The translations under genes and the position numbers were made by a program. DNA of 64,000 nt from Flavobacterium sp. YJ01 (lineage in GTDB: Bacteria; Bacteroidota; Bacteroidia; Flavobacteriales; Flavobacteriaceae), in assembly GCF_029320955.1 (NCBI RefSeq), contig NZ_CP119757.1, positions 2,108,001 through 2,172,000 on the forward strand, given 5' to 3'. Shown here in pieces: positions 51,114-62,239 of the stretch. Each line of letters opens with the position of its first letter. Positions within the stretch are counted from its first letter, which is position 1. The notes below the pieces were generated by a model, which saw only the letters and a program-made list of their open reading frames with translations, searched no databases and was not told where the DNA came from.

Positions 51114-54100
51114 TTAATTTCCAAAATTATAACGTAGCGTAAACCCTGATCTAATATTCGTTAGAGGAAATGAAGTTGAAATAACTGCTTTCGAGAACGA
51201 ATGATCGTAGTAGAATATTGCTGTTAAGTTTTTACTGAAAGCATAATCAGCTGTTAGTTTTAATGTCCAAATATTCTGTCCCGCTGCAAGCTGATTATTA
51301 TCGTAATCTAAATAACGAACTAATGTTTCATTATTTCTATATGAAAAATCTGCTTTTATATTAATATCACTTTTAATAATTCCCGTTGGATTATCTGCAA
51401 GTCGAGAAGATATAATGACATCTTTAAAACGATATCCTAATCCGACAACATATTCTATTCCTTTCACTTCTGTCAACAAATTATTATCAAAACTCATTGA
51501 TAAAGCTCGATCTTTCTTAATTTCAGTCAGCAATCGAAGTGAACTTTTTAATTCAAAATCAACTCGAATAAGCGGACTAAACTGCTCTACCAAATTGACA
51601 TTTGACATCACTGTTTTGTTGAAGAAATTTGAATTTACATCTTGTCCATTTGGATTTTCAAGGTAATCAAAATTCGATCTAAACTGGCTAACCGTGTAAG
51701 AAGCTCTATAATTATGCTGTAATGAAAAACGTCTAAAATGATCTTTAAAGTACTTATAGCGCATTAATCCGTTATATTTTATCGACCAGTTTGGAATAGG
51801 GAAACTTCTAAAAATACCCGTTGAAGCATTTGAAGCATCACTTCCTGTGTAGGCCGCTAAGAACGAAGGAAGCAATACGGCCTGATTACTTTTACTAAAA
51901 CCAATCGGATAACCATCATTGGACTGAATTAACTTTCTTTCCGTATTATTAGGATTTGCAATATTATCTACTGGTACAGAAGTATCTTCTGGAGGAAGAG
52001 TCGATGCATCGTATCTCGGTATTGGCATACCCGGCCCATAATGTTCTTCTGCCAAACGGTTTGCTATTATCAAACGGTTATTTCTAAAATCATCAAAAGC
52101 TGCCGACTGTGTTTCATTACTAGTTGAAAAAGCAGTTTTTATCAACACCGTAGAAATAGAGAACATTCCATAAGTATAAGGAGATAATGGCTGATAAAAC
52201 AATCTTCCAATAGAATCTCTAACTGTGTATTGTTCTGAAGAATTTTCAGAATAAGAACGATCCATAGATAAATCTACTTTCAAATCAGGAAGCACATCAA
52301 GATTGGCCGTGACTTTTAACATCTTAGTATTTACTTGCGAGAAATTTTGATTAAAATTTTGATAATCGGTCAACCAACCATTTTTAGCTGCTTCATAACG
52401 AACATCGTCCTGACTACCAAAAACAAATCCTAATGACGGTTTTGATGTTCCGAAGAAACCAACTCCAGGTATATATCCTGGCAGAACTGTTCCGCTATTT
52501 TCAGTATAATTAATCTGAACATTTTTGATACTTGTCAGAACTCCAATCATTCCATCATAAAAAGGACTTCTGCTTACCGTTGGTTTAGCTGTATTTACAA
52601 TTTTCTCGCCTGGTTTTGGCGGCGCTGCAGGTTTTGCTTTTGCAGGTTTTGCGCCAGGAGTTAGACCTAAATATTTATAAAGCAAATTCATGTTCAAAGT
52701 TGCCGCAAAAGTATTCGAATTGGCATTTTGAATTGTATTTCCTAAATTATATGTCGTATCATCCTCTACATATTGAGAAAATGCAGTAGAAGAACGCTGC
52801 CAGTTGTAATCTGCGGTATACGAATAGTTTGCCTTTATAAAACTAAAAATTGGAATTTTATTAATTGGAATATCATAATTTACAATCAATTGCTGTAAAT
52901 GCTGATTTGGTGTTCCAATATCAAAATAATCATCCCAAATATTAAAGTCTTCTTTTGGCGTATTATCATCATTCAAAAAGTTTCTTACAATATTATTAGA
53001 AGCTGCTGTATAATTCAATTTCAATGATTTTGTCAAATTAAATCCAAAACCATATTGATAATTAAATGCAAAATTTCTTCTATAAAGCGGATCTAGTGCA
53101 ATTCCTTCTACAGATTCAACCTGTCTATATTGCTGACGATTACTTTGTCTTAAAATATTACTATTAAAGGAAATATTAGATGGCAAATAATTAAAATTAA
53201 AATCACTTAACATTTTCCAATAATCACTTTTTTTCATGAATTGGGTATTTTTAAACGGAACCACTTCTTTCGGCTGGAATGTATAAGCATAATTTACAGC
53301 CGTATTTGATTGTTCGTCGTTATAATTTTCCACTTCATAGTCATGTCTTTCTACTTGATTGTAAGATTGCGAGAATGTAAAATTCTCTACATCATAAACA
53401 TGAGGTTTTTGCTCTAAAGCTCTATCTTTTCGCACTCCGATAAAATTGATACTTTTACGTTTTGTATAATCAACCGCACGAGTTCTTATATTATCTTTTT
53501 CAGCTGGATCAGTAGTTTCAGCTATTAACTGGCTTAGCTTAATATCTTGATTAAATGGATCATATTCTGGCGTAATAACTTCTTCTCCAATTGCATAATT
53601 AAACGGAAGATTGATTCCCCATTTCTTAGGCAGCAATTTTCCAAGATTCATATTGGTAACGATATTATATTGCTGAATATCTTCTCTATCTCTTTCATTT
53701 GCGCCTTGTTCTAGCGAACCAAAACCTATTGTGCTCTTTTTTCCAGAAGCAGATAAGGTTGCAAAATCGGCCATATTGCTATCAATATTCAATAAAGCCG
53801 CCATCCCGCCTTTGTTTTCCAAATCGGACATACGAAGTTCATTGAACCAAACTTCCCCTTTTATATTTTTATGTTCAGCAGTACTTTTTACTCCAACCAT
53901 TAAATTTCGAACTAAACCAAAATTCGGATTACCTTTAATACCCAATCTTAATTTACTGTCACCATCACCTCCGCTTGCTTCTGGATCATCATCAGGATAA
54001 TAGATACCGTTAATATCTCTTTTTGAAGAAGTAGGATCTATAGTCATCGCCTTAATTTTCATTGCTGTTAATAAAGACAATGCCAAATCAATATTGTTTT

Positions 54101-57100
54101 GGTCTAACCAAACCTGATCTGGACTTATCGTACAAGAACCACCAGTTGCCGTAACTTTTAATGGAATCTCAACTTGGTAGAAGTTTTGCGTAAAATCGTT
54201 ACCAAAACGAATAAAACCTACCATTTCGTCATTCTCAAGCGGAGTTTCATTTACAAGTGATTCTGCGTGAAGAAACATTTTCAATTTCTTATACTGACGC
54301 ATATCAACACTCACATTTTTGAAAACAGCTCTCGAATCTCGATATTCTAATCCAGTACCTGCAATTCTTACCGCTAAAGACTGTTCATTTTGATTTATAA
54401 TCGTGTTATTATTATAAAGCTGTTCTCTTTGAACTCCTGGTGGAATAACATAATTTACGGGACATTTTGTTCCATTTTCCTGAATATTAACTGCCGCAAC
54501 ATCAAATTCAGTTCCGTCATCATCTGGAGTTGTATCATTAGCATCTAATGTACCAGTATATCTTCTCCATTCTCCTCTTACTAAATCTAATGCTCCAAAA
54601 CGAACCGTCATCTGATCGTTAAATCCAGTCATGAACATTCTCATAAAACGAATCGATCTAAAATCTGTAATATTTCCAATTGTATTTTTAGGTTGAGAAA
54701 CCGGAATTTTAAACTGAATCCATCTTGCGCGTGTAGTCGATCCGTTTGGCAATTCTACATTCCCAACGTCTTCTGGTTCACGAATATCTGTAATGTAATT
54801 TTCTCCAATCTGCATACCTGGTCTTAAATCAATACTATATTCATAATAAGCATTAATTGTACTCATGGTATTATCACGGTTAATATCTTCTACGTCAGGA
54901 AGTGTTGTAGAACCACGATTTGGATCATCTACACTAACTGCTGAATTGTTTTCTGTACCGTTGTAATTTTTATAACGATCTAAAATGCCGCCGTCTGTAT
55001 TTAGATAATAAGTATAATCATCTGCTGCAGGATCATTTTCACCAGCATAATTGGTGTAGATTGCTCCTTCTCTCGAACTCGGAAGACCATCTAAACCAAC
55101 ATCTTGATTTCTACGATTTTCTGGATTAGTATCAAATGCGTAAATCAGAGATTGCGATGCTGGCACATCTCCCCATTGCGGCTGTGGATTTACCATGATT
55201 TGACCTGGGCCTAATCCGTTTTCGTACTGTTTTCTTTCGTCCTTTAAAATATCTTCGGAAATTTCACCTAAGTTAAAATAGATTTTTCCTGTATTGCTTG
55301 CTTGAGCTTCTCCATTTCCAACATACGGATCTAGTACCCAAAATTGAATGTACTCAACGTTTCCTTGTTCAAAATTTGTGGAATTCAAAGCACGCATAAT
55401 ACCTCCAAAATTTGTAGAAGGACTCATTGTCGCAAAATCTGGATTATTGTTGTAAGGTCCTCTATCTGATGGATAATAAGATAAATCAAGCGTATTTACA
55501 ACCTGAATCTGTCCTTGAGCAATATCTGTATTAGGATAAAGTTCTCTGCTATAAATTCTTCTTGTTGTATTAAGAGACAAATCATCATTAGAAATTCCTG
55601 ATGGCTTAGACGTATAAAAGATTGGATCGATGGTATACCAAGCTAATTTTGCACGTTTGTAACCGTATGCTAATGTATTTGATCCTGCATTAAAGGTATT
55701 ATCTGTAGCAGAATTTATAAAAGGTGTTGAAGCCAAACTCCAACCATAAGCAGATCGCATATCGATTGTCGTTTGAGAACCTTCAAAGTCGTCTATATAA
55801 ATAGTTGCTTCTCCTTCAAAATCACTAGCTTTTGGCGCATCGGGTTTCAAAAAGGCAACTTCTCCACGAATAGAAAGATTGGAAGGAACATCGGTATCAA
55901 TATTTGGAAGCTTGTTAGCCAACCTTGTCAAAAATGGAACTTCAGTTGCGTAATTTCCGTTGAAACCAAAAATAGTATTATTTACAGACTCTTGTCCATA
56001 ACTAGATTTTTGTGTAAACGGACGCTCTGTCATTTTTAAGAAAGTTCCTCCAACAACAAATTTATCTGAAATTTTATGCTCAACATTCAATCCCATAAAT
56101 CTTCTGGTCTGCTGTCCAAAAATTGAATTGTTTTCCAAAGAAACTTCAATAGGCGTATTTGAAGCTTGAAGGGAAGGATCTAAAATCTGTACTCTCCCTA
56201 ATTGATAATCGACACTATAATCGATTCCTTCAACCAAAACTCTTCCTGCTGCGGTCACAACAACAGATCCTTGAGGAACATTAAATGCTCCAATTGGAAT
56301 ACCATTACTGCCCGAAGATTTGTATTTTCCTCTTAATAAAAATTTGTTTTTATCGCTATCTTGTAATGCACCTGCTTGTGTACTCCTATACATGGTTCGG
56401 AATACATATTTACGCTGATTCGCGTTGTACGTCGTTGGATCGTTATAGTTTTCTCCAGATCCTGTATTTAATTTTCTAAATAAAAGCTCTCCAAAAGGTT
56501 CTTTTGTAGTAAAAATAATTCGAGCATTCTGAACGTCTACAGTTACTCCTGGAACATAATCGAAGAAACCATCACCGCCAGTCTGTGGATCGTTATTGTA
56601 ATTTAAGCGATCTAAATTAAATACATTAAGTAAAGGTGTATTTTCTACCACATCATTCGGCGCAGGATTTGGCGGAAAAGTACTTCCTGTTGCTGGCGTA
56701 ATATAATTTATTGGCGAAGGATCTGTATAAAGAATATTAAGTCTAAAATCTTCCTGTTTAATTTGATAAGCTTGCGGAATCTGATAAACGTTTTTCATCA
56801 TCAAATTCCAAACCGGATTATTAACGTTTGTCAAACTGCTTTTCAGCATTTTTAAAACTAAACTTTGTGTAACAATAGCTTGGTTTCCATTCGTATTACT
56901 TCCAGTAACTAAGGTTGCATCTACACCATCGCTACCAAATTCTCCAACTTGATAAACTTTACCTCCAACTGTATATTCAAAAGCTACAGCTAAAATTTCG
57001 TCATTTGCCAGACGTTGCTGCAATGAGATATAACCTAGTTGCGGATTAAAAGTATATTCTTGTGTGGTTAGTTTTCTAGCATTTTCTAAAATAGAATAAT

Positions 57101-58367
57101 CTGTACCTTCTGCAACGTTTGCATTATTAAATCCAGTTTTTGCAGTAACAATTTCTCTAATATTATTATTCAAATAGCCCTCTGCCTTTCCTATCGATGC
57201 AGGATCATATTTGTTGTTTGTATTATCTGTTGGAGAATCTAAAGTATTTGCATTAAAAAACCCTGTAGGATTAGTAATTACAACCACTTCATTATCAGGC
57301 ACACCAGATATCTGAGCTTCTCCCAAATCCTGAAGTGCAATAATATTTCTTAAGTTATTATTACTCGTTGTAACTCTATTTTGTTTATTAGTTACCCAAA
57401 CTTCAATTCTTGTTACTTGAACTCGGCTGTCAATTAAAGGATAGTTTCTTAAAGATGCATCGTATTTATTTCTGAAGTATTGAGATAAGAAAAAGTGACG
57501 ATCATTATCATAGTCCAATGCAAACAAATCGAAGTTCTGTACTGTCCCTCCACTTTCTGCGACTATACTTTTGGTTTGAGATTTCTGTTCTGAGAAAACT
57601 CCTGTTATGGTTGTTTTACCAAATTGCAATTGTGTTTTGACACCAAATAAACTTTGAGCACCTCTAATCAAGGTACTATTTAATGGCATACTGACATTAC
57701 CAACTTCAACTTTCTGAACAATGTCATCTTCTGAAGGTGTGTAAGCTAGTTTAAATAAATTCTGAAAAGCAAAGGTTGATTGTGTATCATAATTTGCATT
57801 TACTTCAAGACGTGTTCCAATTTTCCCCATCAAACTCATACTGATTCTTTGGTCAAAATCAAAAGTTAGGCTGGATCTGTTTCTAGGAGAAAAAGAAGGA
57901 TTATCTTGTTTAGTATACCGTAAACCTAAGTCCATTTCTACTGATCCTGTAGGTTTTACGTCTATTGTATTACTTCCAAAAATACTTTCAAACAAACTTG
58001 AATTTACATAATATCTAGGGAGCAAATCTTTTTTTGCAGCTTCGGCACCTGTTTTTTTACCATCAATTGCATCAGATTTTTTTCTAAAATAATTCCTTCT
58101 GGATTCCTTTAGAACTAAATCTTCATATTCTTTTGGAGTTAAAATTAAAGGATAGTTTATAGAAAAACCATCAGCTGAATTGGTGTAGATATAACGATCT
58201 GTAATTGGATCGTATCGATAAGCCGACATTACACTTGGAGGATCTTCAAGCTCAATTTTACCAACTGAAAACTGAGTTTTAGTTGTATCTTGAGTTGGCG
58301 GGTTTACCTGCGCACGCAAAACTGTACCGCAGAGCAAAACCAGCAACAAAATACAAATTTTACGCAT
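51114..58367 (-). CDS. sprA: SprA, giant outer-membrane translocon of the type IX secretion system
   Basis: This 2417-residue protein has a signal peptide (LLLVLLCGTVLRAQ) and matches SprA, the channel that type IX substrates use to cross the outer membrane and that is needed for gliding. A long series of beta strands covers the whole length. Visible repeated motifs include RSSLTFDFDQRISMSLMGKIG near 165, FEGEATIYIDDFEGSQTTIDM near 860, and a second copy-like region from about residue 1500. It ends TNIRSGFTLRYNFGN, a barrel-type C-terminus. Length is close to that reported for F. johnsoniae SprA. It lies 24 bp after ruvA. Confidence 0.95.
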   Translation of the reverse strand: MRKICILLLVLLCGTVLRAQVNPPTQDTTKTQFSVGKIELEDPPSVMSAYRYDPITDRYIYTNSADGFSINYPLILTPKEYEDLVLKESRRNYFRKKSDAIDGKKTGAEAAKKDLLPRYYVNSSLFESIFGSNTIDVKPTGSVEMDLGLRYTKQDNPSFSPRNRSSLTFDFDQRISMSLMGKIGTRLEVNANYDTQSTFAFQNLFKLAYTPSEDDIVQKVEVGNVSMPLNSTLIRGAQSLFGVKTQLQFGKTTITGVFSEQKSQTKSIVAESGGTVQNFDLFALDYDNDRHFFLSQYFRNKYDASLRNYPLIDSRVQVTRIEVWVTNKQNRVTTSNNNLRNIIALQDLGEAQISGVPDNEVVVITNPTGFFNANTLDSPTDNTNNKYDPASIGKAEGYLNNNIREIVTAKTGFNNANVAEGTDYSILENARKLTTQEYTFNPQLGYISLQQRLANDEILAVAFEYTVGGKVYQVGEFGSDGVDATLVTGSNTNGNQAIVTQSLVLKMLKSSLTNVNNPVWNLMMKNVYQIPQAYQIKQEDFRLNILYTDPSPINYITPATGSTFPPNPAPNDVVENTPLLNVFNLDRLNYNNDPQTGGDGFFDYVPGVTVDVQNARIIFTTKEPFGELLFRKLNTGSGENYNDPTTYNANQRKYVFRTMYRSTQAGALQDSDKNKFLLRGKYKSSGSNGIPIGAFNVPQGSVVVTAAGRVLVEGIDYSVDYQLGRVQILDPSLQASNTPIEVSLENNSIFGQQTRRFMGLNVEHKISDKFVVGGTFLKMTERPFTQKSSYGQESVNNTIFGFNGNYATEVPFLTRLANKLPNIDTDVPSNLSIRGEVAFLKPDAPKASDFEGEATIYIDDFEGSQTTIDMRSAYGWSLASTPFINSATDNTFNAGSNTLAYGYKRAKLAWYTIDPIFYTSKPSGISNDDLSLNTTRRIYSRELYPNTDIAQGQIQVVNTLDLSYYPSDRGPYNNNPDFATMSPSTNFGGIMRALNSTNFEQGNVEYIQFWVLDPYVGNGEAQASNTGKIYFNLGEISEDILKDERKQYENGLGPGQIMVNPQPQWGDVPASQSLIYAFDTNPENRRNQDVGLDGLPSSREGAIYTNYAGENDPAADDYTYYLNTDGGILDRYKNYNGTENNSAVSVDDPNRGSTTLPDVEDINRDNTMSTINAYYEYSIDLRPGMQIGENYITDIREPEDVGNVELPNGSTTRARWIQFKIPVSQPKNTIGNITDFRSIRFMRMFMTGFNDQMTVRFGALDLVRGEWRRYTGTLDANDTTPDDDGTEFDVAAVNIQENGTKCPVNYVIPPGVQREQLYNNNTIINQNEQSLAVRIAGTGLEYRDSRAVFKNVSVDMRQYKKLKMFLHAESLVNETPLENDEMVGFIRFGNDFTQNFYQVEIPLKVTATGGSCTISPDQVWLDQNNIDLALSLLTAMKIKAMTIDPTSSKRDINGIYYPDDDPEASGGDGDSKLRLGIKGNPNFGLVRNLMVGVKSTAEHKNIKGEVWFNELRMSDLENKGGMAALLNIDSNMADFATLSASGKKSTIGFGSLEQGANERDREDIQQYNIVTNMNLGKLLPKKWGINLPFNYAIGEEVITPEYDPFNQDIKLSQLIAETTDPAEKDNIRTRAVDYTKRKSINFIGVRKDRALEQKPHVYDVENFTFSQSYNQVERHDYEVENYNDEQSNTAVNYAYTFQPKEVVPFKNTQFMKKSDYWKMLSDFNFNYLPSNISFNSNILRQSNRQQYRQVESVEGIALDPLYRRNFAFNYQYGFGFNLTKSLKLNYTAASNNIVRNFLNDDNTPKEDFNIWDDYFDIGTPNQHLQQLIVNYDIPINKIPIFSFIKANYSYTADYNWQRSSTAFSQYVEDDTTYNLGNTIQNANSNTFAATLNMNLLYKYLGLTPGAKPAKAKPAAPPKPGEKIVNTAKPTVSRSPFYDGMIGVLTSIKNVQINYTENSGTVLPGYIPGVGFFGTSKPSLGFVFGSQDDVRYEAAKNGWLTDYQNFNQNFSQVNTKMLKVTANLDVLPDLKVDLSMDRSYSENSSEQYTVRDSIGRLFYQPLSPYTYGMFSISTVLIKTAFSTSNETQSAAFDDFRNNRLIIANRLAEEHYGPGMPIPRYDASTLPPEDTSVPVDNIANPNNTERKLIQSNDGYPIGFSKSNQAVLLPSFLAAYTGSDASNASTGIFRSFPIPNWSIKYNGLMRYKYFKDHFRRFSLQHNYRASYTVSQFRSNFDYLENPNGQDVNSNFFNKTVMSNVNLVEQFSPLIRVDFELKSSLRLLTEIKKDRALSMSFDNNLLTEVKGIEYVVGLGYRFKDVIISSRLADNPTGIIKSDINIKADFSYRNNETLVRYLDYDNNQLAAGQNIWTLKLTADYAFSKNLTAIFYYDHSFSKAVISTSFPLTNIRSGFTLRYNFGN

Positions 58368-58391
58368 AGAATTCTTTTATATAAAATGAAT

Positions 58392-58973
58392 TTATAAGCT
58401 TTTTAAAGCCTTTTTAATGATTGTTTCTACAGTAGCTTCTGGATCTTCTTTTACAATCTTTTCTACTACTTTTTCAGAAGCTTTTCGAACAAAACCTAAA
58501 ACTTCCAAAGCAGATAACGCTTCATCTCTATTTCTATTGTTTTGAACTACCGAAACTTCATCCAAATCGTACAACTTTAACACTTTATCTTTTAAATCAA
58601 GTATAACTCTTTGTGCAGTTTTATTTCCTATACCCTTGATAGATTGTATTATACCAACATCTCCCGACGCAATAGCATTAATAATTTGTTTTGGCTCGAT
58701 CGACGAAAGCATCGTTCGGGCAATTCCTGCTCCGATTCCTGAAACAGAAAGTAACATTCTGAAAATCTCTCTTTCTGATTTTTCGGCAAAACCATATAAA
58801 GTATGCGCATCTTCTTTGATTTGAAGATGCGTATACAATTTTATATTTTCAGAATTTGGAATCAAGGAGAAGGTATGCAGGGATATATTTACCTGATAAC
58901 CAACACCTCCACAATCAATCACAACCTCTGTAGGATTTTTTTCTACTAATTTGCCTTGCAAATGTGCTATCAT
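58392..58973 (-). CDS. ruvA: RuvA, Holliday junction helicase subunit
   Basis: Binds four-way junctions and drives RuvB. 193 residues: N-terminal OB domain (MIAHLQGKLVEKNPTEVVIDCGGVGYQV), two helix-hairpin-helix motifs (LLSVSGIGAGIARTMLSS near 73-90; IIQSIKGIGNKTAQRVILDLKDK near 110-130), and a C-terminal domain that contacts RuvB (about 145-193). It is upstream of sprA by 24 bp, sharing its promoter at 58993. Confidence 0.96.
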   Translation of the reverse strand: MIAHLQGKLVEKNPTEVVIDCGGVGYQVNISLHTFSLIPNSENIKLYTHLQIKEDAHTLYGFAEKSEREIFRMLLSVSGIGAGIARTMLSSIEPKQIINAIASGDVGIIQSIKGIGNKTAQRVILDLKDKVLKLYDLDEVSVVQNNRNRDEALSALEVLGFVRKASEKVVEKIVKEDPEATVETIIKKALKSL

Positions 58974-58992
58974 AAATGTAATTTCTTAGTAT

Positions 58993-59027
58993 CAAATATA
59001 ACAAAAATGCCATAAAACTACGACAAA
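58993..59027 (-). promoter_or_regulatory. promoter of the ruvA-sprA unit
   Basis: Minus-strand TATATTTG at 58993-59000, with TTTG (59024-59027) 23 bp upstream. The spacing is slightly long for the consensus, but the -7 match is exact and lies 20 bp before the ruvA ATG. Confidence 0.5.
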
Positions 59028-59051
59028 TTTGCTCAATCCTTGTTAGCACGT

Positions 59052-61343
59052 TTATTGTGCTATTTTATTCTTTTTGCTTTCTTTTTCCTGTGCATCAATA
59101 ACTGCAATTGCAGCCATGTTTACCATCTCTTCAACACTTGCTCCTAATTGAAAAATGTGAACTGGTTTGCCCATTCCCATCATAATTGGTCCAATTGAAT
59201 TTACTTTATACAGTTCTTTCAATAATTTGTAAGTGATATTTGCCGACTCTAAATTAGGGAAAATCAATGTATTTACTTTCTTACCAGCCAATTTAGAGAA
59301 TGGAAATTTCTCTTCAAGCATTTCTTGATTTAAAGCAAAATCTGCCTGAATTTCTCCATCAACAATCATCTCAGGATGATTCTTATGAAGATAAGCTACC
59401 GCTTCTCTTACTTTTGAAGCACTTTCGCTTGTTGAAGATCCGAAGTTAGAGAAAGAAACCATTGCAATAACTGGCTCAATACCAAACATCCTTGCCGTTT
59501 TAGAAGTCATAATTGCAATATTAATCAAATCTTGAGCAGATGGATTAATGTTAATTGCAGTATCTGATAAAAACATTGGCCCGCGAGAAGTTAGCATCAT
59601 GTTTGCCGTTGCAATAAGAGAGGCGTTTTGTGCCTTCGGAATAAGCTGCATCATTGGTTTTACAACAGAAGGATAACTTCTTGAATGACCTGTTACTAAT
59701 GCATCTGCTTCTCCTTCATTAACCATCATTGCTGCAAAATAGTTTCTTTCGCGCATAAATTTCTCAGCGTCTAATTTCGAAACTCCTCTGCGTACTCTTG
59801 TTTCCCAGAATGATTTTGCAAATCGATTTCGTCTTTCTGCTTCTTCATCTGTTTTTGGATCAATGATTTCTAGATCAGCATCAAAACCTAATTCTTCTTT
59901 TAATTCTAAAATCTGTTCTTTGTTTCCTAATAAAATCGGAAAACCGATTCCGTCTTCGTAAACTATTTGTGCCGCTTTTAATACATTTAATTGATCTGCT
60001 TCTGCAAAAACAATTCGTTTTGGATCAAGTTTAGCGCGGTTTGTAATTAAACGAACCATTTTATTATCATTCCCCATACGTTCACGAAGTACATCTTCAT
60101 AAGCCGCCCAGTCTGTAATTGGATTTTTTGCAACTCCAGATTCCATAGCCGCTTTTGCAACTGCTGGCGCTACAACCGTAATCAATCTAGGATCAAATGG
60201 TTTAGGAATGATGTATTCTTGTCCAAATCCAAGTTTTGTTGCACCGTATGCTACGTTAACTTGTTCTGGAACTGGTTCTTTCGCTAAAATGGCTAAAGCT
60301 TTTACAGCTGCCATTTTCATTTCTTCGTTAATTTTAGTCGCTCTAACGTCTAATGCTCCTCTAAAAATATATGGAAAACCTAAAACGTTATTTACCTGAT
60401 TAGGAAAATCCGAACGTCCTGTCGCCATAATAACGTCTTTACGCGTTTCTACAGCTAAATTATAATCAATTTCCGGATTTGGATTTGCCATTGCAAAAAC
60501 GATAGGATTTTTTGCCATAGAAAGTAACATTTCTGGCGAAAGAATATCTCCTGAAGATAATCCGATGAAAACATCAGCATCTTTTACAGCGTCTGCCAAA
60601 GCAATTTTAGGTCCGTCAATAGCATACTTTAATTGTAAATCTGATAGTGAAGGATTGTCTTTTGTTAAAAGTCCTTTACTGTTATACATTAAAACGTTTT
60701 CTACTTTTACGCCCAATAAAACATATAAATCTGTACAAGCAATTGCTGCAGATCCTGCGCCAGAAACAACCACTTTTACATCTTCTGCTTTTTTTCCTGC
60801 TAATTCAAGAGCATTAATTAAAGCTGCAGAAGAGATAATTGCAGTTCCGTGCTGATCGTCGTGCATTACTGGAATATCCAATTCTTCGATCAATCTTCTT
60901 TCTATTTCGAAAGATTCTGGAGCTTTAATATCTTCTAGATTAATACCTCCAAAAGTTGGAGCAATATTTTTTACAGTCTGAATAAATTCTTCAACATTTT
61001 CGGTACCTATTTCGATATCAAAAACATCGATATCAGAGAAAATTTTAAACAATAAACCTTTTCCTTCCATTACAGGTTTTCCTGCTTCTGGACCTATATT
61101 TCCAAGTCCTAAAACCGCTGTACCGTTTGAAATTACGGCTACTAAATTTCCTTTTGCTGTATATTTATAAACATCGTCAATGTTTTCTGCAATTGCTAAA
61201 CACGGTTCTGCAACTCCTGGCGAATAAGCCAATGATAAGTCTCTCTGGGTTGCATATTTTTTTGTTGGAACTACCTGAATTTTTCCTGGAGTCGGCTCTG
61301 AATGGTACAGTAACGCTTCTCTTTTTTTACTCTCTTTGTTCAT
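59052..61343 (-). CDS. maeB: NADP-dependent malic enzyme with phosphotransacetylase-like domain (MaeB)
   Basis: Oxidative decarboxylation of malate to pyruvate with NADPH formation. The 763-residue protein starts with the malic-enzyme part (about 1-430): [15 protein letters not shown] near 40, [16 protein letters not shown] near 160, [17 protein letters not shown] near 195, MANPNPEI near 286. The C-terminal half (about 430-763) resembles phosphate acetyltransferase ([18 protein letters not shown]), which is thought to be regulatory. Complete, with its own -7 box at 61368. Confidence 0.95.
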   Translation of the reverse strand: MNKESKKREALLYHSEPTPGKIQVVPTKKYATQRDLSLAYSPGVAEPCLAIAENIDDVYKYTAKGNLVAVISNGTAVLGLGNIGPEAGKPVMEGKGLLFKIFSDIDVFDIEIGTENVEEFIQTVKNIAPTFGGINLEDIKAPESFEIERRLIEELDIPVMHDDQHGTAIISSAALINALELAGKKAEDVKVVVSGAGSAAIACTDLYVLLGVKVENVLMYNSKGLLTKDNPSLSDLQLKYAIDGPKIALADAVKDADVFIGLSSGDILSPEMLLSMAKNPIVFAMANPNPEIDYNLAVETRKDVIMATGRSDFPNQVNNVLGFPYIFRGALDVRATKINEEMKMAAVKALAILAKEPVPEQVNVAYGATKLGFGQEYIIPKPFDPRLITVVAPAVAKAAMESGVAKNPITDWAAYEDVLRERMGNDNKMVRLITNRAKLDPKRIVFAEADQLNVLKAAQIVYEDGIGFPILLGNKEQILELKEELGFDADLEIIDPKTDEEAERRNRFAKSFWETRVRRGVSKLDAEKFMRERNYFAAMMVNEGEADALVTGHSRSYPSVVKPMMQLIPKAQNASLIATANMMLTSRGPMFLSDTAININPSAQDLINIAIMTSKTARMFGIEPVIAMVSFSNFGSSTSESASKVREAVAYLHKNHPEMIVDGEIQADFALNQEMLEEKFPFSKLAGKKVNTLIFPNLESANITYKLLKELYKVNSIGPIMMGMGKPVHIFQLGASVEEMVNMAAIAVIDAQEKESKKNKIAQ

Positions 61344-61367
61344 TATTTTAGCTTTTATTCTAGCTTA

Positions 61368-61375
61368 CAAAGATA
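61368..61375 (-). promoter_or_regulatory. -7 box (TATCTTTG) for maeB
   Basis: A minus-strand TAnnTTTG match 25 bp before the maeB ATG. No clear -33 TTTG. Confidence 0.45.
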
Positions 61376-61439
61376 TAAGTCTTGTTTTAAAATGGCGTAT
61401 TTTTAGTATTTTCTTTTCTGAAAATTGATTTTGAGAAAT

Positions 61440-61470
61440 AAAAAAAGTCCAATAGAAATTGGACTCCTTT
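61440..61470 (-). terminator. terminator after the CBS gene
   Basis: AGTCCAAT (61446-61453), loop AGAA, ATTGGACT (61458-61465). On the minus strand the stem is followed by T's, just before the maeB promoter. Confidence 0.85.
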
Positions 61471-61497
61471 TAAATTTTTATTGCTTTTATATCCTTT

Positions 61498-61923
61498 TTA
61501 TTGAGAAATATAAGAATTCAAATGCTGAATGGTATCTTTTTGAGTTTCTATAATCGCCTTCACTACATCGCTGATTGAAATTATTCCAACAACCGTTTCA
61601 TCTTCTACAACAGGCAGATGTCGTATTCTTTTTTCACTCATCAATTGCATACAATCTTCAAGATTATCTGAAAGTTTTACTGTAAAAACATTGCTTTCCA
61701 TAATCTCATTTACCAAAGTTTCTTTAGAAGATTTATCTTTTAAAACGATTTTACGGGCATAATCTCTTTCTGACAATATGCCTTTTAAAACATTATCATC
61801 AATAATTAAAATTGCTCCGATATTCTTTTCTCCCATTACCTTTAAGGCATCATAAACTGTTAAATTAGAGAAAATCGAATAAACATTTCTTCCTTTTGCT
61901 TTAAGTATTTGATCTACAGTCAT
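61498..61923 (-). CDS. two-CBS-domain protein
   Basis: A 141-residue protein made of a CBS pair: first CBS about 10-60 (NIGAILIIDDNVLKGILSERDYARKIV), second about 75-130 (KRIRHLPVVEDETVVGIISISDVVKAII). The KRIRHLPVV-ISDVV layout is the standard adenosine-binding unit of stand-alone CBS proteins. Partner unknown. Monocistronic, with maeB 154 bp away. Confidence 0.9.
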   Translation of the reverse strand: MTVDQILKAKGRNVYSIFSNLTVYDALKVMGEKNIGAILIIDDNVLKGILSERDYARKIVLKDKSSKETLVNEIMESNVFTVKLSDNLEDCMQLMSEKRIRHLPVVEDETVVGIISISDVVKAIIETQKDTIQHLNSYISQ

Positions 61924-62239
61924 AATGAAAAATTTTTAGGTTTATAAAGTTAAAACAAAAACCAACACAATCTGCAACGAAATCGATTTTTTAAAAACAC
62001 AACTTACTCATTTTAAACATAATATACAAAAATTTAAATTTTCGGAATTATAGTGTAAAGAATGAAATTGTTTAGAATTGTTTTTTGATGAAAATTAGTT
62101 TTTTTAACGTTTACAAATTTTTCAACATCAATCAGTTGAAATTGTTTAGTGGAGAAATATTTTTCTATAAATATTTAAAAAATAAAAACCCTTTTCTAAA
62201 TTTTAGAAAAGGGTTTTTATAATTTTTAAGAAAGTCATT
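61924..62239. other. 316-bp gap between the CBS gene and the OmpA-family gene
   Basis: AT-rich with no open frame, no exact minus-strand TAnnTTTG, and no tRNA. Only the terminator at 62182-62220 is clear. A promoter for the CBS gene must lie here but is not recognisable. A small RNA cannot be excluded. Confidence 0.6.
62182..62220. terminator. terminator after the OmpA-family gene
   Basis: ATAAAAACCCTTTTCTAAA (62182-62200) and TTTAGAAAAGGGTTTTTAT (62202-62220) form a 19-base perfect palindrome, T-rich on both ends. Serves the minus-strand gene ending at 62240 and could act in both directions. Confidence 0.85.
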
